A stretch of DNA of 64,000 bases, taken from Sinohyriopsis cumingii (taxonomy: Eukaryota; Mollusca; Bivalvia; Unionida; Unionidae). The notes under the pieces are model-generated. The model was not told the DNA's origin. It worked only from the letters and a program-made list of their open reading frames with translations, and did no database searches. Numbering within the stretch: the stretch's first letter is position 1; each line of letters opens with the position of its first letter. The stretch is taken from positions 98,139,451-98,203,450 of the forward strand of contig CM068825.1 in the NCBI GenBank assembly GCA_028554795.2, read 5' to 3'. This document shows positions 37,738 through 50,284 of this stretch, one piece after another. The position numbers and the translations under genes were made by a program.

Positions 37738-40700
37738 AGTAAACAAATAACATCTTACAAAAGCAGCATTTTTGCTTTTCAAAGAAAATTGATAGAATTG
37801 CATATTGTTAGTTAAAAATAACAAATTTATTGAAAACAAAATTGAAGGTTTCATTAGTTTTAAACGTTTTCTTAGAACTGGTAAAGACCATGAACGTACA
37901 GAAAACCTGACAAAATACCGGGGTGTATACAAAATCACGAGGAAATTTAACATGCCATTTTCTTTGGGTATATGAAAAACTGTATTAAAAATGTTTGTTC
38001 CACTTCCGGTGTTTGCTTTCCTGTGCTGATCAAAAACAATTATCTGATGTAGGCAAAAATAAGAAAAAATTATTTTTTAAAAAAATACAGCAAGTTGATT
38101 CATTACTTAATACAAACAATCTTCGTTATGGCATGTGCTATCCAACCAATCGCGTATACTCATGTCCGGATGCCTTTGTAAGGAGAATCGGAGTGTTTAG
38201 GGTGCACATTAGAAAGAGAGGATACATAAGGAACTACACTGAGGAGACTATTAACAAAACTAGACCCTTTTGATGAGGGGCCCTGATGAAATATAAAACC
38301 ATGAAAACCAACAAATCCGTCTCCTTCGTGGTCACTTTCGATCTCGATGCCCCAAACTTACAACAGATTATTATGAAGCATTGACACCAGATCGAATCCT
38401 CCAAAACGTTTGAATAACAACTTTCAAGACCGCATATTCATGTACACACTTCTGCAAAGAAAAGTTCTGCTTAATATGCAAACATACGTCATATATCAAG
38501 TGGTTTCAGCAGTGTGACGGCAGGAGCTGGCTTCACTGTCAATCAGAAGAGCAAAACTTAGTATATATATTCTAACATGTAAAATCTGTGCCGTTAAATG
38601 TGCTGGCGAACCGTTGATTTCAGGAAATGAATGAATTGATAACAAGATCCACATTTGTCCACACAAAAAAAAAGTCAGAGTCGACTGGCTATTCAGACTA
38701 ATCCCTCCAGATGCTAAAGATTGAAACTAACCTGGGCTGGACCTATATAGAATGCACATGTAAGGAGCAATAATATATACTGTAATTGAAATTCAAGGGG
38801 AGTTGGGCCTCAGTAAAAACGTCTAACCTTCCCAATGCAGTCTTATCAAAACTGCAGTCAGGTATCAGTTTATCACTTGTATGCAATTTGTGATATGCTA
38901 TTTACCAAGTAAACTCGTTACATCTACTGCTATTCATATGTCTATTCTTCTTCTTCTTGATACTACTACTACTAATATTATTATTATTATTATTATTATT
39001 ATTATCATCTTGCCCATTATATCGCTACACCATTCGCTTGACATATTCCCTTTAGTATATCCATACTTTACCTGGATACTATTTCTTTAGTAATTTTTGT
39101 AGATGGTTTTAAATTTTCCCGGTTTTCTGTCGTTTTAACCCAGCCTGAAATTAGGTCAAAACAATTTGGTCCTCTGTTCCTTCTTTTGATATGTGCTAAA
39201 CAACTTTGTTTGGCTGACAGCTACACAAAAAAGAGATGAAGTTTACACATTTTAAGACCGTTTTTCATTTTTGTCTTCTTTCTTTCCTCTGTTTTGATCC
39301 CTCATTTGATGATTTTACCTGTCATAGAAACATGTAGGAATCAACAATTTTATTGGCCTTTTTGTATTTACTGTTTGTTTTGTGGATGTAAGATGTTTTC
39401 TAATTGACGAAGAGCTTGTTAAGTAGTTCACAAGGTTGGAAACATCTTCTGTTTTGCGCAGTTATCAGTTTTTGTACACACACACACACACACAGGATGG
39501 AGAATGATAGTTGTCAATATTCAACAATAAGTTACTCAACGACTTTACATAAAGGAAAGTAGATTTGAATTAACAGACTTAACAAGATAAAAGATGACGA
39601 GTTGTAATGCTTATGAGTTATGGATGAGTCATTTAAATAGAGTTGTATGTGGCATGAGAGTTTTTTACTAGACTGGTTGTCTTTAAAATATATTGTACCA
39701 GTCTCAGAGACGCGAGCGACATACCTATGAGCAACAGAGCGGAGGAGCAGCGATTGGTTCGAATTCAAATAACTGTTAACTTTCAGTTGATCATGATGAA
39801 TGCTAAAATATACCATAACTTTACAATACTTAACATTAATTTGACTTCAATTAAATTGAAATCCAAGGCGAATAAATATAATCATTTTGCAGAAACTGTA
39901 TTCGTTGAATAAATTAGTGTCTTTAACGTTGCATAATGACGAAGTATAGTCTTGATAAACCCTTTATTATATGTTAATAAAACACATCCAGTTAGGTCAG
40001 TATATAAAATAATTAAAGAGATCTATTTTCATTAAAAAGAGATCAGGGAAGCATAATACCACACAACTATATCTGAGAATTCGATCCATGTAACTTCAAG
40101 CTGAGTTCTTGCCTCAATCAAGGGTTTATACATCGCTTGTGATACAAGGGAATTCTAATTAGAGTCTAAAAAACTAACTCGTAAGCTGACAAAAGCCATA
40201 CAGCAAACAGATAGTCTAGATAGAAGAATGCTCAGAAGAAATTGAATCTTAACTCTATTTTTAAAGAGTATAAATAAGGGCTTTCATGAACAAAACTGAT
40301 GGTGGGCATGTTACTTGTTAGTGATTACAGAAATAAGTTTGCTTTTAGTGGTGACAAACACTGGCACTCTTTACATTAGGAAAAGAAATACAAAGATGTT
40401 CCATAATTTCATGAGAAATAGTTATCATACTGAATCATTGTTTGATACTGTTAACAGTTACGGACCAAGACTACTAAAGCATATTCAATTAAAAGAAACA
40501 GAGTACTATTTTTTCAATTGTTTGTTTGTATTTTCGAGTTTTCATGAACTTTTTTTAAAATTTTGGTGAAGTTATTTAAAATTTTGAGGAGATTGATATT
40601 TAAAATGTCTTCATTGCTTAAATGTTCTTATTTGCTGAAAGGCAGTATTACCCATGTAATTTCATGGTTAAGTAGATGCAGCTGAATATGATGGTGACGA

Positions 40701-41500
40701 TGATGTTCTTTATTTTTTTAAAACGTTACTCGTCAGGTACACAATGAATTTAATTTAGGACAAGGTCAAGACAGAAATACAGTTATACATAACATATAAT
40801 CATGGTGAAAATCAAGCAAATAATACAAATTAAATTTACGCAACTATAGAGAACGAGAGAAAGAGAGTGATTTCTCTACTTGCATGTCTGTCTGTGTGTA
40901 TTTCTAACGAGTTAATTCCCTTATATCATTACGTCATAATTCACAAACGAAGTGACTCGCTAATTATTATATTTGCAAATTGCTTCCTTCCTTTGTTTTC
41001 TATCTAAATTCTTTATTCTAAAGATGGAGGTTCTGATGAGTTTGCAAATATTTCATTTCCGTCCTTGTATATCCTTAAAAAAAAACAACACTCAATTGTA
41101 CATATATTTCCGATCACTACGTGCTGAATGAATCAGATCACAAAGGTTAACATTTCAAACTTTGTATTATTTATCTCCATCTTTTCCTTTCTCCATGAGT
41201 AACAACGTTTCTCAAGTAGTTTCCATTTTAGGCCCAAATATCCAGTAGTACTCGACGAGCGGACTTATTGCCTTCCGTATTTAAGAAGTGAATTCGCACC
41301 GAAATTTCTTATGTTAAGTTTTGTGCGTGACTCGTATTCAGCACAGTGCCCTAGTTTGGACTATATCAAACTAATTCTGTTTTATGAATTGAACAATGGC
41401 CATTCACGCCTCCGTGTTGGCGCATTCGTAATATTACAACGATATTTCAAATTAAGCTTTGTGACATGTATAGAGGAGTAAACAAAACATCGTACCAAAT
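37738..41500. other. No gene recognised; microsatellites
   Basis: Host sequence right of element B. It holds a (TTA)n run at about 38,970-39,003 and a short (CA)n at 39,478-39,495. Short frames occur but none has a known motif or splice support. The promoter of the Ig gene presumably lies near its right end. Confidence 0.6.
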
Positions 41501-41557
41501 TTGTTAATTTGTGACATTGGCAATTGGATGGGGAGAACAATTAATCGTGAAGAGACC

Positions 41558-41927
41558 ATGACGTATGTTGTTTATTTAGTGCTTTTCTACATAGCATCAA
41601 ATAATATCTCTGAAGGTAGGACAATTCAAGCCATAATTGGAAGAAGTGCATCATTTTCATTTACGTTCACTAATGCGACAAAAAATAATGTTATATTGAT
41701 ATTTCATGATACATCACCTATCTTTACGGTGTGGCCAAGTACACGTGCATTTACGAGATGTGAAAAAGCGAAAAATAAACGAATTTCTCTTGACATATCT
41801 GCAGGCAAAAAAATTATACTGAATTTAACCTTCTCGAATATCACACAAGAAGATCAGGGCATATACAGGATGAAACGAGAATGGAATATGGAGGAATTCA
41901 AAGATAGTATTGTTCTGCAAACATTTG
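41558..41927 (+). CDS. Ig-like membrane receptor, exon 1 (signal peptide and Ig-fold domain)
   Basis: ATG at 41,558 starts a signal peptide (MTYVVYLVLFYIAS), followed by an Ig V-like domain: B strand region SASFSFTF, a WPSTRAFTRCEKA segment, ISLDISAGKKIILNLTFSNI and the hallmark EDQGIYRMKRE before the F strand. The two canonical disulphide cysteines are absent (Phe/Ser and Met in their places). Several N-x-S/T sites suggest glycosylation. The exon ends TTTG|GTATGT in phase 1, matching the transmembrane exon at 53,531. Likely a cell-surface adhesion or immune-type receptor; ligand unknown. Confidence 0.65.
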
Positions 41928-41949
41928 GTATGTAGCTCTTGCTAGTATT

Positions 41950-42080
41950 AATTGGGCGTATTTATTTACTGAAGGGTTTTTGATGCTAGGATAGAGTGGG
42001 TGTATTTGTTTATTGAATGGTTCTTGATTCTATGATTAACTGGCTGTATTTATTTATTCTTGGGGTTCTGTCAAAAAATG
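41950..42080 (+). repeat. Diverged tandem duplication just after exon 1
   Basis: The phrase (G)TGTATTTATTTA-TGAA-GGTT-TTGAT-CTA recurs about every 55-60 bp, two to three times. Confidence 0.5.
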
Positions 42081-42557
42081 TAGCAAAAGATTTGCTACAA
42101 GCAACATATATCTAGTTCTGCTTCTTAACGATCTTAATCCCTACCCCTCTGCGTCTCCCTCCCCCCCCCCCCCAGTTTATTCTAAAGCTCAACGCCAATC
42201 CGATTCAATGCTAACTCCATCTGAAACGGTAAAGAAGTATTCACACTGTATTTTGTAAGAGCTGATCTGCTAAGCTCAAGTCCCCTACATTTCTTCAAGA
42301 ATAGAAGAGACAGCTTGAAATGTTTTTTATTTTTATTTTTTATGTTTTTCGTACAGTTGCATTTATCGTAAAAGTACTTTTAGTTATATTTCCAGATCGG
42401 TACACCCAAGTCTCCTAGCATGTTCCTTGTTGGCTCGATTTAAAATGAGACTACCCGATGTAAAACAAGCTATTCATGTACTTGTATCAGATTTACAAGT
42501 GCCTGCCTGATGTAATACTGTGTTATTCATGTACATGTATCATACAGACAAGTGATT

Positions 42558-42815
42558 AGACCGCTCCGGTGGCCTGAGTGGTTACAGCGTCCGCTTCGGA
42601 TGCAGGAAGACACGGGTTTGAAACCCGGCCGAGTCATACCAAAGACTTATAAAAATGGTACTAGCATATGCCTTGATTGGCACTCAGCATTAACAGGTTA
42701 GTGTTAGGACTGTTACCATATGTCTGCATGATGCCCCAGTGCTTGAGATCACTATAAACTGCCACAATGAGGACACCGTAGCTATATGACTAAAATTGTT
42801 AAAACAACAACGAAC
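42558..42815 (+). repeat. tRNA-derived SINE, copy 1
   Basis: A box TGGCCTGAGTGG (42,570-42,581) and B box GGTTTGAAACC (42,615-42,625) lie at normal tRNA spacing. They are followed by a body starting ACCAAAGACTTATAAAAATG and ending in an AACAACAACGAAC tail. A second copy in reverse orientation is at 61,470-61,800 and shares body phrases such as TTAGTGTTAGGACTG (or TTAATG...). Located in intron 1 of the Ig gene. Confidence 0.8.
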
Positions 42816-43416
42816 ACTCGCGACTGTAAAACATCAAATAACACGTTTTTTACTTTTAAGTTAAATAATATCACCGTTCTATAGCTGAAATATTATATGT
42901 ATAAAATTTTGAGAAAAATATGCATCATTACTTCACAAGGTCATTATCGTCATAAAGGTGTCAACATATCGATAGCATGGCATATTATATCTGTCCAAAA
43001 TTTGAGCTTTTAAACAGTCACATAGCACGGTAGGTTCAAATTCATTCACATTTGTATGCGGTGATTCTTTTATTTAGAAATACATTAGGCATGATAAATT
43101 TAAAAACAAAAATAACTGAAAATATAGTGATGACATAAAAGTCAATTCATTCCAGATATCAACAACTGAATAGACTTTGTCGGAAAGTCGCAGATCATCA
43201 CGTGTGCAATCAATTGAAATTTGCAAAACTATTGCGCAATATTTTCACTACGACGGGCACATTTCATTCGACGACTTAAACCTTAAAACCAATCGATTTT
43301 TTTGTTGCTGTTGTTGCTTCTCGGATTTTTTTAAACAATCGATTCAAAACATGAACATTCTATAAAATGTGTATTCCAAACATATAAAGGTTTTGAATCG
43401 AGCGGGTATCTTCTGC

Positions 43417-43422
<6 letters not shown>

Positions 43423-43451
<29 letters not shown>

Positions 43452-43452
43452 C
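43423..43452 (+). repeat. (GA)n microsatellite
   Basis: About 14 GA units. Confidence 0.9.
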
Positions 43453-44439
43453 CAACATACTCACATAATGAAAACCCAATGCTTAAAACAGTGGAGCTAC
43501 AGCTATGTCGAGGGGGTTGGAGTCTCGATAGAGTAAGTACATAATCAGCGTGTGAACATGTTGTCAGGCTGATGCCAGCCAGTTTCACAGCGGACTGTGA
43601 CAAAAAGTGAGTAGCCATTCGATCTGGCAAGTTGAATTTTAAGATATGTCGAGTAAATTTAATATACAAATTTTACATTTTTATGCTATTAAAAGAAATA
43701 AGAAAAGCTACGTTAAAAATAAGAACGTGAATTGTTCTAATCACCACTTTTGATTCCGAGTCATACGAGAAGATAAATAACTCGGGTTTAATCTGCAGTC
43801 ACTATATGCTTGTAATTCCAAATAAAGACTCTTCGACTCTTTTGCGTCTATGCGACTTCTGATGACATATGCTACGTCCGATTCCCAGTATCAATATCTT
43901 GTGGCATTTTGGATGCCTGGACGCCACCAGAAGCTAACAATTCAAACACAGCAAAGGAAAAATTGAACTGTTCAAACGAAAACGACGGTTGAGTTACATA
44001 ATTGCTGGTAATACAGAAACTGGATGCATTCTAAGCATTAAGAATGATATCTGAGACCGTAACTTAGTAAATGGTTATACGAGCCTCTCAAAATGTAGCA
44101 AAAGTTGTCGAATTCGTTTCGCGCACGAACGGTTTTAACACAATTTGCATCAACATACACAGTCGATATATCCTGAAAATGTGGGTTCTGATAAATGTAG
44201 TCAGCCATATTGGTTATGGAGTTATCGAAGAGTTCATTTTTGATACAGGACTAAGCAGTTATGAGATCCGTCGTGTGCCACGATACAAACGCGTGGTCTA
44301 CTTGTTTGGCAAAAGTATTGTCATTATTGCGTTTATTTGTGCTTTTTATTCATGATATAAGTAATGGCCTCTATCACCGATGACCTGTGCCCATTTTAGC
44401 AAGCAAACCACATCATATGTGCAACCCGTAGATTATTAA

Positions 44440-44900
44440 TCCACGAATGTCAAAATTGTTTAAACTTGATTTTTATTGTCTTTAAATCCGCCAAGCGGTT
44501 CCTTATCTGTGCTCGGAATAGTCGGAGAGTTTTCCATTTCCGCCAACCTAATCACGAACTTGGCTAAGCTAATTATTTAACCTCGATTGCCATCGAATAC
44601 AGTTTACTAATCGTGTTAAGACTGCTTTTTGCCGCTGAAAGCAGTTCTGTGCAGACACGTATTTGTTAATATAATCGATTCGAAATTAATTTGCTAGCAC
44701 CACCAGAGACACCGGTTACTATCGACATATCCCCGAGAATATTTCCCATTGTTGCGCCTACAAGCCCGCAAATAGCAGATACAACCAAACACAGGGCGTT
44801 ATCTGGGTGATTTCATCTCGCAGATTTTGCCCCGCTTCGATTATTTTTTTCATGTCGGTAACATTGAGGGTCCATAATAGTTCTTCTATTAATAATCACG
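44440..44900 (-). pseudogene. Remnant of Polinton membrane protein
   Basis: Broken minus frames show MKKIIEAGQNLRDEITQI and an apolar Gly/Ala stretch, in the place expected after the fibre gene. Correspondence to 27,005-27,589 rests on position and hydrophobic pattern; similarity is weak. Confidence 0.45.
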
Positions 44901-44988
44901 TATCACAATTGCACGACAAGCAGACCCTGTCCTGAATCATCACGCCAACTACCATATTACCCTTTTTTTTGGCACAACTGTCATACAA

Positions 44989-45273
44989 TTATAAAAAGAT
45001 CTCTGCATGAAGAATATTTAAATTTTCAACAGTTCTAAGGTCATTGGGTTTACCATTACAGTCATTAAAAAATATACTGGTTGCACCTCGATTTGTATTT
45101 TTATGCCTAACATCATTATATTTTAATGTATACGAGGATCTCGTAACACCACTCTGACGCACATCTTCGTCGACAAGTGGGACAAAATTATCAACATTAG
45201 CATCCGCTGTCAATTGATCTAACACCCCGTCGGTAAATTCCGCAGCCTCATCATCACGGTCAGAATCTATCAC
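44989..45273 (-). pseudogene. Probable C-terminal part of the element C fibre
   Basis: 94-codon open frame (MIDSDRDDEAAEFTDGVLDQ) rich in Asp/Asn. It has no resemblance to the fibre head of element B but occupies the same position. If it is the fibre head, the head was replaced between elements. Confidence 0.35.
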
Positions 45274-45639
45274 TTATCCAATAAATCTGGTCTTAAACAG
45301 AAACACCTAAGACGGCTAAGAAGCCGGCCGGAGATATGTGAAATGCTACGAACTGAATTTCATCTTTAGTTAACAGTGATATTGCTGATGTTAATACGAA
45401 AGATTTAGTACCGTTTGTATGTTTATTCGCGGATCAATGCTGTTAATTGACTCTGTCCACTATAATAACCGGATACAATACCTAAATACGATCCAGACTA
45501 AATGCTGTTAAGATGTTAGATTTAGGCTTATAAAAACCATTTAATTCACCAAAATCATTTCGACCAGCTATTATTTTACTACCATTCAGTTTATATATTT
45601 TTTCACTGGTTATTATTAAGTATCTTGTAAATGAACTTA

Positions 45640-46003
45640 CTACGCGCAGTTTGTCCATCTACGTATTGTTTTGCTTAGCATTAGTATCATCAACAAACTC
45701 CGTGATAATAAGCAACCGACACACCAGCGTCGCAGATTCCCCCTGTTTTCAGTGATTTCAGTCAGGATCTTTGCGATAGCGCCTTTCAACTTGACAATAA
45801 TATCTTGAATGTGAATATTAGATGCTTTTAAGTTTCCTTGTTTTATCTTCAAAAGTCACAAGCTCACCTGGGTCGACACCGACAACAAACACGTCTAGTA
45901 ATTCTGTCAAATCCGCTTGGGTGGCAAATCTGTTCAGATCCACATCATCACAGTGTCGTCGGGCTGAGTTACATCCGTAAATATTAATATACATTTTGTA
46001 CAA
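45640..46003 (-). pseudogene. Fibre-like protein remnant
   Basis: DVDLNRFATQADLTELLDVF and GVDPGELVTFEDKTRKLKS match the start of the element B fibre (DVDLSKYATKDEIDNVLSLS). Further left, in shifted frames, the tail-fibre phrase survives as KQYVDGQTA. Two frameshifts at least. Confidence 0.78.
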
Positions 46004-46019
46004 TATTAAACGTACTTTA

Positions 46020-46330
46020 ATGTGAAATCAATAAATGTTTGTAGGGTTGGAGAACACTCAAGTGCATGTAACGATTCAACAACAAGCTGACCGTACATGG
46101 GACCATTGAACCGAGTTTGTACCTGTATAGTTAAATAAAACAGTGGTTGTTGACCACTGTTCTTTGATTAATAATTATAGCTTCAACGGGTGGCCGAAGT
46201 CCATACGAGTCAAACTACAAATAATGTTTTGGTGTCACCAAGTATGAGACCCAGTGAGTGCCAGAACCTGTTGTCAAATCCAGGCTGACAATACTGGTTT
46301 CACGTCTGCGTGGCATCATCGATCATTTTC
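46020..46330 (-). pseudogene. Adenain-type protease remnant
   Basis: The minus strand encodes GSGTHWVSY, a stop, then FDSYGLRPPVEA, aligned with GTHWVAY ... FDSYGLAPPVEF of element B. The Cys region is not recognisable. Confidence 0.72.
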
Positions 46331-46529
46331 ATTTTGCATAAAGACACTGCAAAATTTTGGACTGATTTTGTAATCGCAAGTAAATCAAGATTGGTCAACG
46401 GTGTTGCCTTCTGTGTGTTGTACCTTGAAATCGAAGACCTCTGTCCGATAGTATTCGACGATTTGTTCCTGGCAATTGAAGACCTTTTACCTTTCTTACT
46501 GACTTACTAGGTCTTCAATGCACTATGCG

Positions 46530-46740
46530 ATCACCAATCGCCTTTTTAGCACCATCGCAGATGCAGTTCCCACAAACGCTGCAGCATTTGCAACCGCTGC
46601 AGCCGCTGCTACAAACAACGCTGAAAGCGCTGCAAGGAATCAAAGTATTCAACCTTTTTCTTGCATTTGTGTCACCTCTGACTTAGATAACTTTAACGTC
46701 ACCAAAGTGTTATTGTGTTTTGCCGAATTAAACTGAACGA
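46530..46740 (-). pseudogene. pVI-like protein remnant
   Basis: The minus strand gives FLAALSALFVAAAAAVANAA and SAMVLKRRL, matching the Ala-rich segment and basic end of the element B gene. The plus-strand Ala-rich frame here is its shadow. Confidence 0.65.
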
Positions 46741-46839
46741 GTTGTATTTGCGTCAACCACCCTGGGACATTTTCCAGTCAGTTTTGCCGACGAAAGTTTC
46801 AGTGTGACTGGACAATTTTTTTATTGTGATAGGAAATTA

Positions 46840-47268
46840 TTATTTAAGAATATAACATTTTCCATCGAGTATTTCAACAGGTGCATCAATGATGTTCATT
46901 TGGCCACCAGAACTCTCCAACAACAGAATCTTGTGAAAAAGAATCACAGCATAACATTGATAATCTCCACCGCCATCACCGATACGTACATGAAAAATAC
47001 ACATATTTACAACACCATGCTGCATCACAGCATTAATTTTGCGTAGCACACGAAATGAGTCAACCGTCTCAAAACTCATTATTGGTATTGCATTTATGAC
47101 GCTCGTCGTATCATCATTGATATCTTTAAAAAGGACATGCATCAATACGCTATATGTATCGCTGTTCATGATATAATTGGTGAGTAGCCGGTGACAAATC
47201 GATGTGGCCTCATTAATGACTTCTGGTATGTTGTTTCCTGTACGAATTGATCCTACGAGTGTTTCCAA
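46840..47268 (-). pseudogene. Deletion fusion: second gene joined to end of major capsid gene
   Basis: One open minus frame of 142 codons begins with ETLVGSIRTGNNIPEVINEA (second gene, conserved block) and ends with AVILFHKILLLESSGG and MNIIDAPVE (last capsid strands). The ~1.9 kb that separate these in element B are missing. The fusion being open is probably chance, but makes an apparent new protein. Confidence 0.75.
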
Positions 47269-47330
47269 TCGATCAGCAAGGTAGAGTAGAAAGGATCACA
47301 CAGTCCACCAAGGTGCTTCCTTTCTCTTCT

Positions 47331-47894
47331 TCATGTGTGGTTGCAGGTGTATATTTTGATAATTGTTGCTGGTCTCACTTTTTGTTGTTGCTTTATCCAT
47401 TTATCTTGTTTTTCCTGTATGAGAAATTCAGGTACTCGTTTTTGCTCTAGCCACTTGAATAATAGTTTTCTTTTTCTTCTTCTCTCTGCATAGGTGTACA
47501 ATTTACTGTTGCTCCATCCACCTCTGTGGTTGTTCCGGTAGCTGTTCTTTCTGAGCGTCTTTACTCCAAGCTGGATGTTCTTGATATTTATTCTCTTCAC
47601 ATTCAGATTCCTTCCACTCTACACCTGTTGCCTTTGAGCTCAGGACCTACATAGTACGCTGGTAACTTTTTAATAGTCGTCTTTGCTGTTTATCTTGCTG
47701 ATAGTTATAATCTTGAAACGCTTTTTACGAATTCGATCCTGTTCATCTTCTGTTCCCGTTAGCGCCGCTACTTGTTTAACTGTTGCTTTTGTTGCCTTGG
47801 CATTTCCTTTTAATCGGCTGTGGAAATGTTTGTTCAAAACCCGCTGTGAGGACTTCTCGCGCAGTTTATCGCGACAGTAACATACCTTTGACAA
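47331..47894 (-). pseudogene. Remnants of first gene and spacer
   Basis: The frame at 47,670-47,894 (KATKATVKQVAALTGTEDEQ) resembles the TTATEKVAAFTERTLLGDIEDE part of the first gene of element B. The Lys/Arg/Gln-rich frame at 47,331-47,600 has no clear counterpart. Confidence 0.5.
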
Positions 47895-48119
47895 TTTTTT
47901 TGCCTTTTATAACATTACGAATCAGTTCTCGGTGTTCATGAGCTGCTTTATGGCATCGCTTTTCATACTCTGCGCAAACATGTCACGAAATTCTTCCCAC
48001 GAATGGTCGATGGCACAACACGTCCGATGAATCCTTGCAAGACCACGTTAGTCAGTGCCACGAAATATCATCAACATGTTACGATTGTAATGAATATATA
48101 TTACTTTAGTTACGTGTTC

Positions 48120-50251
48120 GCATCGTTGAGTCAAATAGACGGCATTGTGCCGATCTCGTGAAAATATTTACACGACAAAGATGAATATCACTTCCCGGCT
48201 TTTGAAATGTGGAGATCATAATATATTTTGGTCAAGTAATCACTTGGGCATGTTTTTGGTGTTCCTTGGCAATACAAAGCTATTGTAACTATACACTTGT
48301 CTTTTGCTTTCTTCTCTCTGGATAAATTTAAGGCAAAGGAGAAAAAATCTGTAGAATTCATTCTTCTCAGTGGATTGAAAATGTTTACTTGATAAAGTTT
48401 TTTTAAAAATTCATATTTAATTGCTAATTAGCAGTTTTGACAATGACACCTGTTCCGTTGGTCATAATTCTCAAATCCATTTGACGACCAGGTTTATGTT
48501 ATATTTTCCTGCACAAAGATGTTTTTGATCAAACACATTTTGAGGCAGCTACTTTGCAACAGAAAGTTTCTATTACGTAATAACAATCAGACCTTAAGTT
48601 GTGAATTGTAGATGTTTCTAAAGCAGCGGATTCTGACATTTTCTGTATCACCACTAAATGTCCGTTTGAAATGAGGCAAACTATCAAAGGCAAGAATTTA
48701 TATGTAGATTATATGCTACTATTTTTGTTTCCCAGTGAAAAACATTGCATTACATGTTACGTTCACCTTTCATTTTCAGACACTAATTATTGTATAGCCA
48801 CAAACAAGTCTCTGGACGGGGATACGAAAGTCATTGGTATATATGCTACTTTCTATAATTCAGTAAATAGTTTAACTTAAAGTTCACTGGCCAAACTCCA
48901 ACAGTTTCCTATTTATATCAGATTTGCATTACATGATTAAAAATAGTTATACTCGCACAAAAAAAAAGAAATTATCAAGTGTAAAGAAGAAATAATAATT
49001 TAATTACTCGCAATAGAAGTATACAACGCTGTTACTTCCCCTTAGTTACGATTTCCCACCTATAGAGGACGCAACCGGAAATGACGTACATTTATCCCTA
49101 CAAGACGAAGTACATGCTTCTTGTTGTCGTAAAATAAAGCACTATAAACTATGGATAGGGAATATTTTAGATGAAACTAATGAAAACTAATTTACTGTTC
49201 AGCCTTTAATCGATATGCGTGCATGACGCACTAGATTGTGTTGCTTTCAAAACTGTTTATTTTGAAAATTCCCGTTAATGCAGGTAAAAAAAATTAATGC
49301 TGGCTTCCCTGTGTCGGCAGACTTTAAAAAAAGAAAAAGATGAAAGAAATCGGCACACTTAAAGAATCCAAAGAAACCAAACTTGACTTCCTTTTGTCGG
49401 CGGACTTCAGAAGAAAAAATCGGCATACTAAAAAGATACCAAAGTCAATTTTCCGGGGTTGGTTTGCATTGTAATAAAATAACCTATGTATTTGGTATCG
49501 TGTCGGTAAGTTTAAACAATGAGTTTATTGCTCCATGCCAGCTGTGTTAATACCCGGGCTTCTATTTGTTTGCCATATGTAATCATAACTGATGTTTGAA
49601 GCGCAAATATTATACACAATAATAACTTGCTTTAATAATACTTTTATAACCCATGCTAGCAAACAGATTATCATTTGCACTCACATTGAATGTATTTTAA
49701 AATAATGATTTTTTTGAATTATTCGCGAGATACCAACTTATAGTTAACATGGATACAATACAATCTGGGTCAGTTTGCAGTACGTAACTTATCATGCGTA
49801 AATGGCAGGTGCCTTCAAGCAATCGGGTGATACTTTCGTCTCATTTGCGATTATGTTATTTGACATAAGCGATACACACTATACTAGGGATGCATACGCA
49901 AGCCGGCATCTGCTACATATACGGAAAAAAGAAGGAATATATGATAACAATGCAAGGTTAATTTCTTTCATTTTATTTTTAAACAAGTGTATGTTTATCA
50001 ATTTATTTTTTACCGTGAGTGTGTGTGTGCGTGGTGGGGGGGGGGGGGGGGGCACAAATTAAACACAAAATTATTTCCTTTCTAATTTGTACGGACTAAT
50101 GGAGCAAATATGATTGACGATATTGACCAGTAATGACAAGCTTCCAATTTACGCGCGCAAACGCTAAGACAACTTGAAAAATAAAAACAATAAAATTAAC
50201 TGGTAAGAGCTTCATATTGCAGCAACTAAATACTGACAAAATGCTCAACAT

Positions 50252-50284
<33 letters not shown>

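Larger units (their letters stand above)
44400..48110 (-). mobile_element. Element C: truncated, decayed relative of element B in intron 1 of the Ig gene
   Basis: On the minus strand, from right to left, lie remnants of the first gene, the second gene fused to the end of the major capsid gene, the pVI-like, protease, fibre and membrane genes: the left part of element B in order, with internal deletions. No terminal repeats found. The right flank (47,970-48,120) is similar to 60,540-60,700 next to element D. Confidence 0.8.

Noticed and set aside
44071-44355. 94-codon plus-strand frame with a hydrophobic end
   Set aside because: No recognisable family or splice support; likely chance in AT-rich intron.
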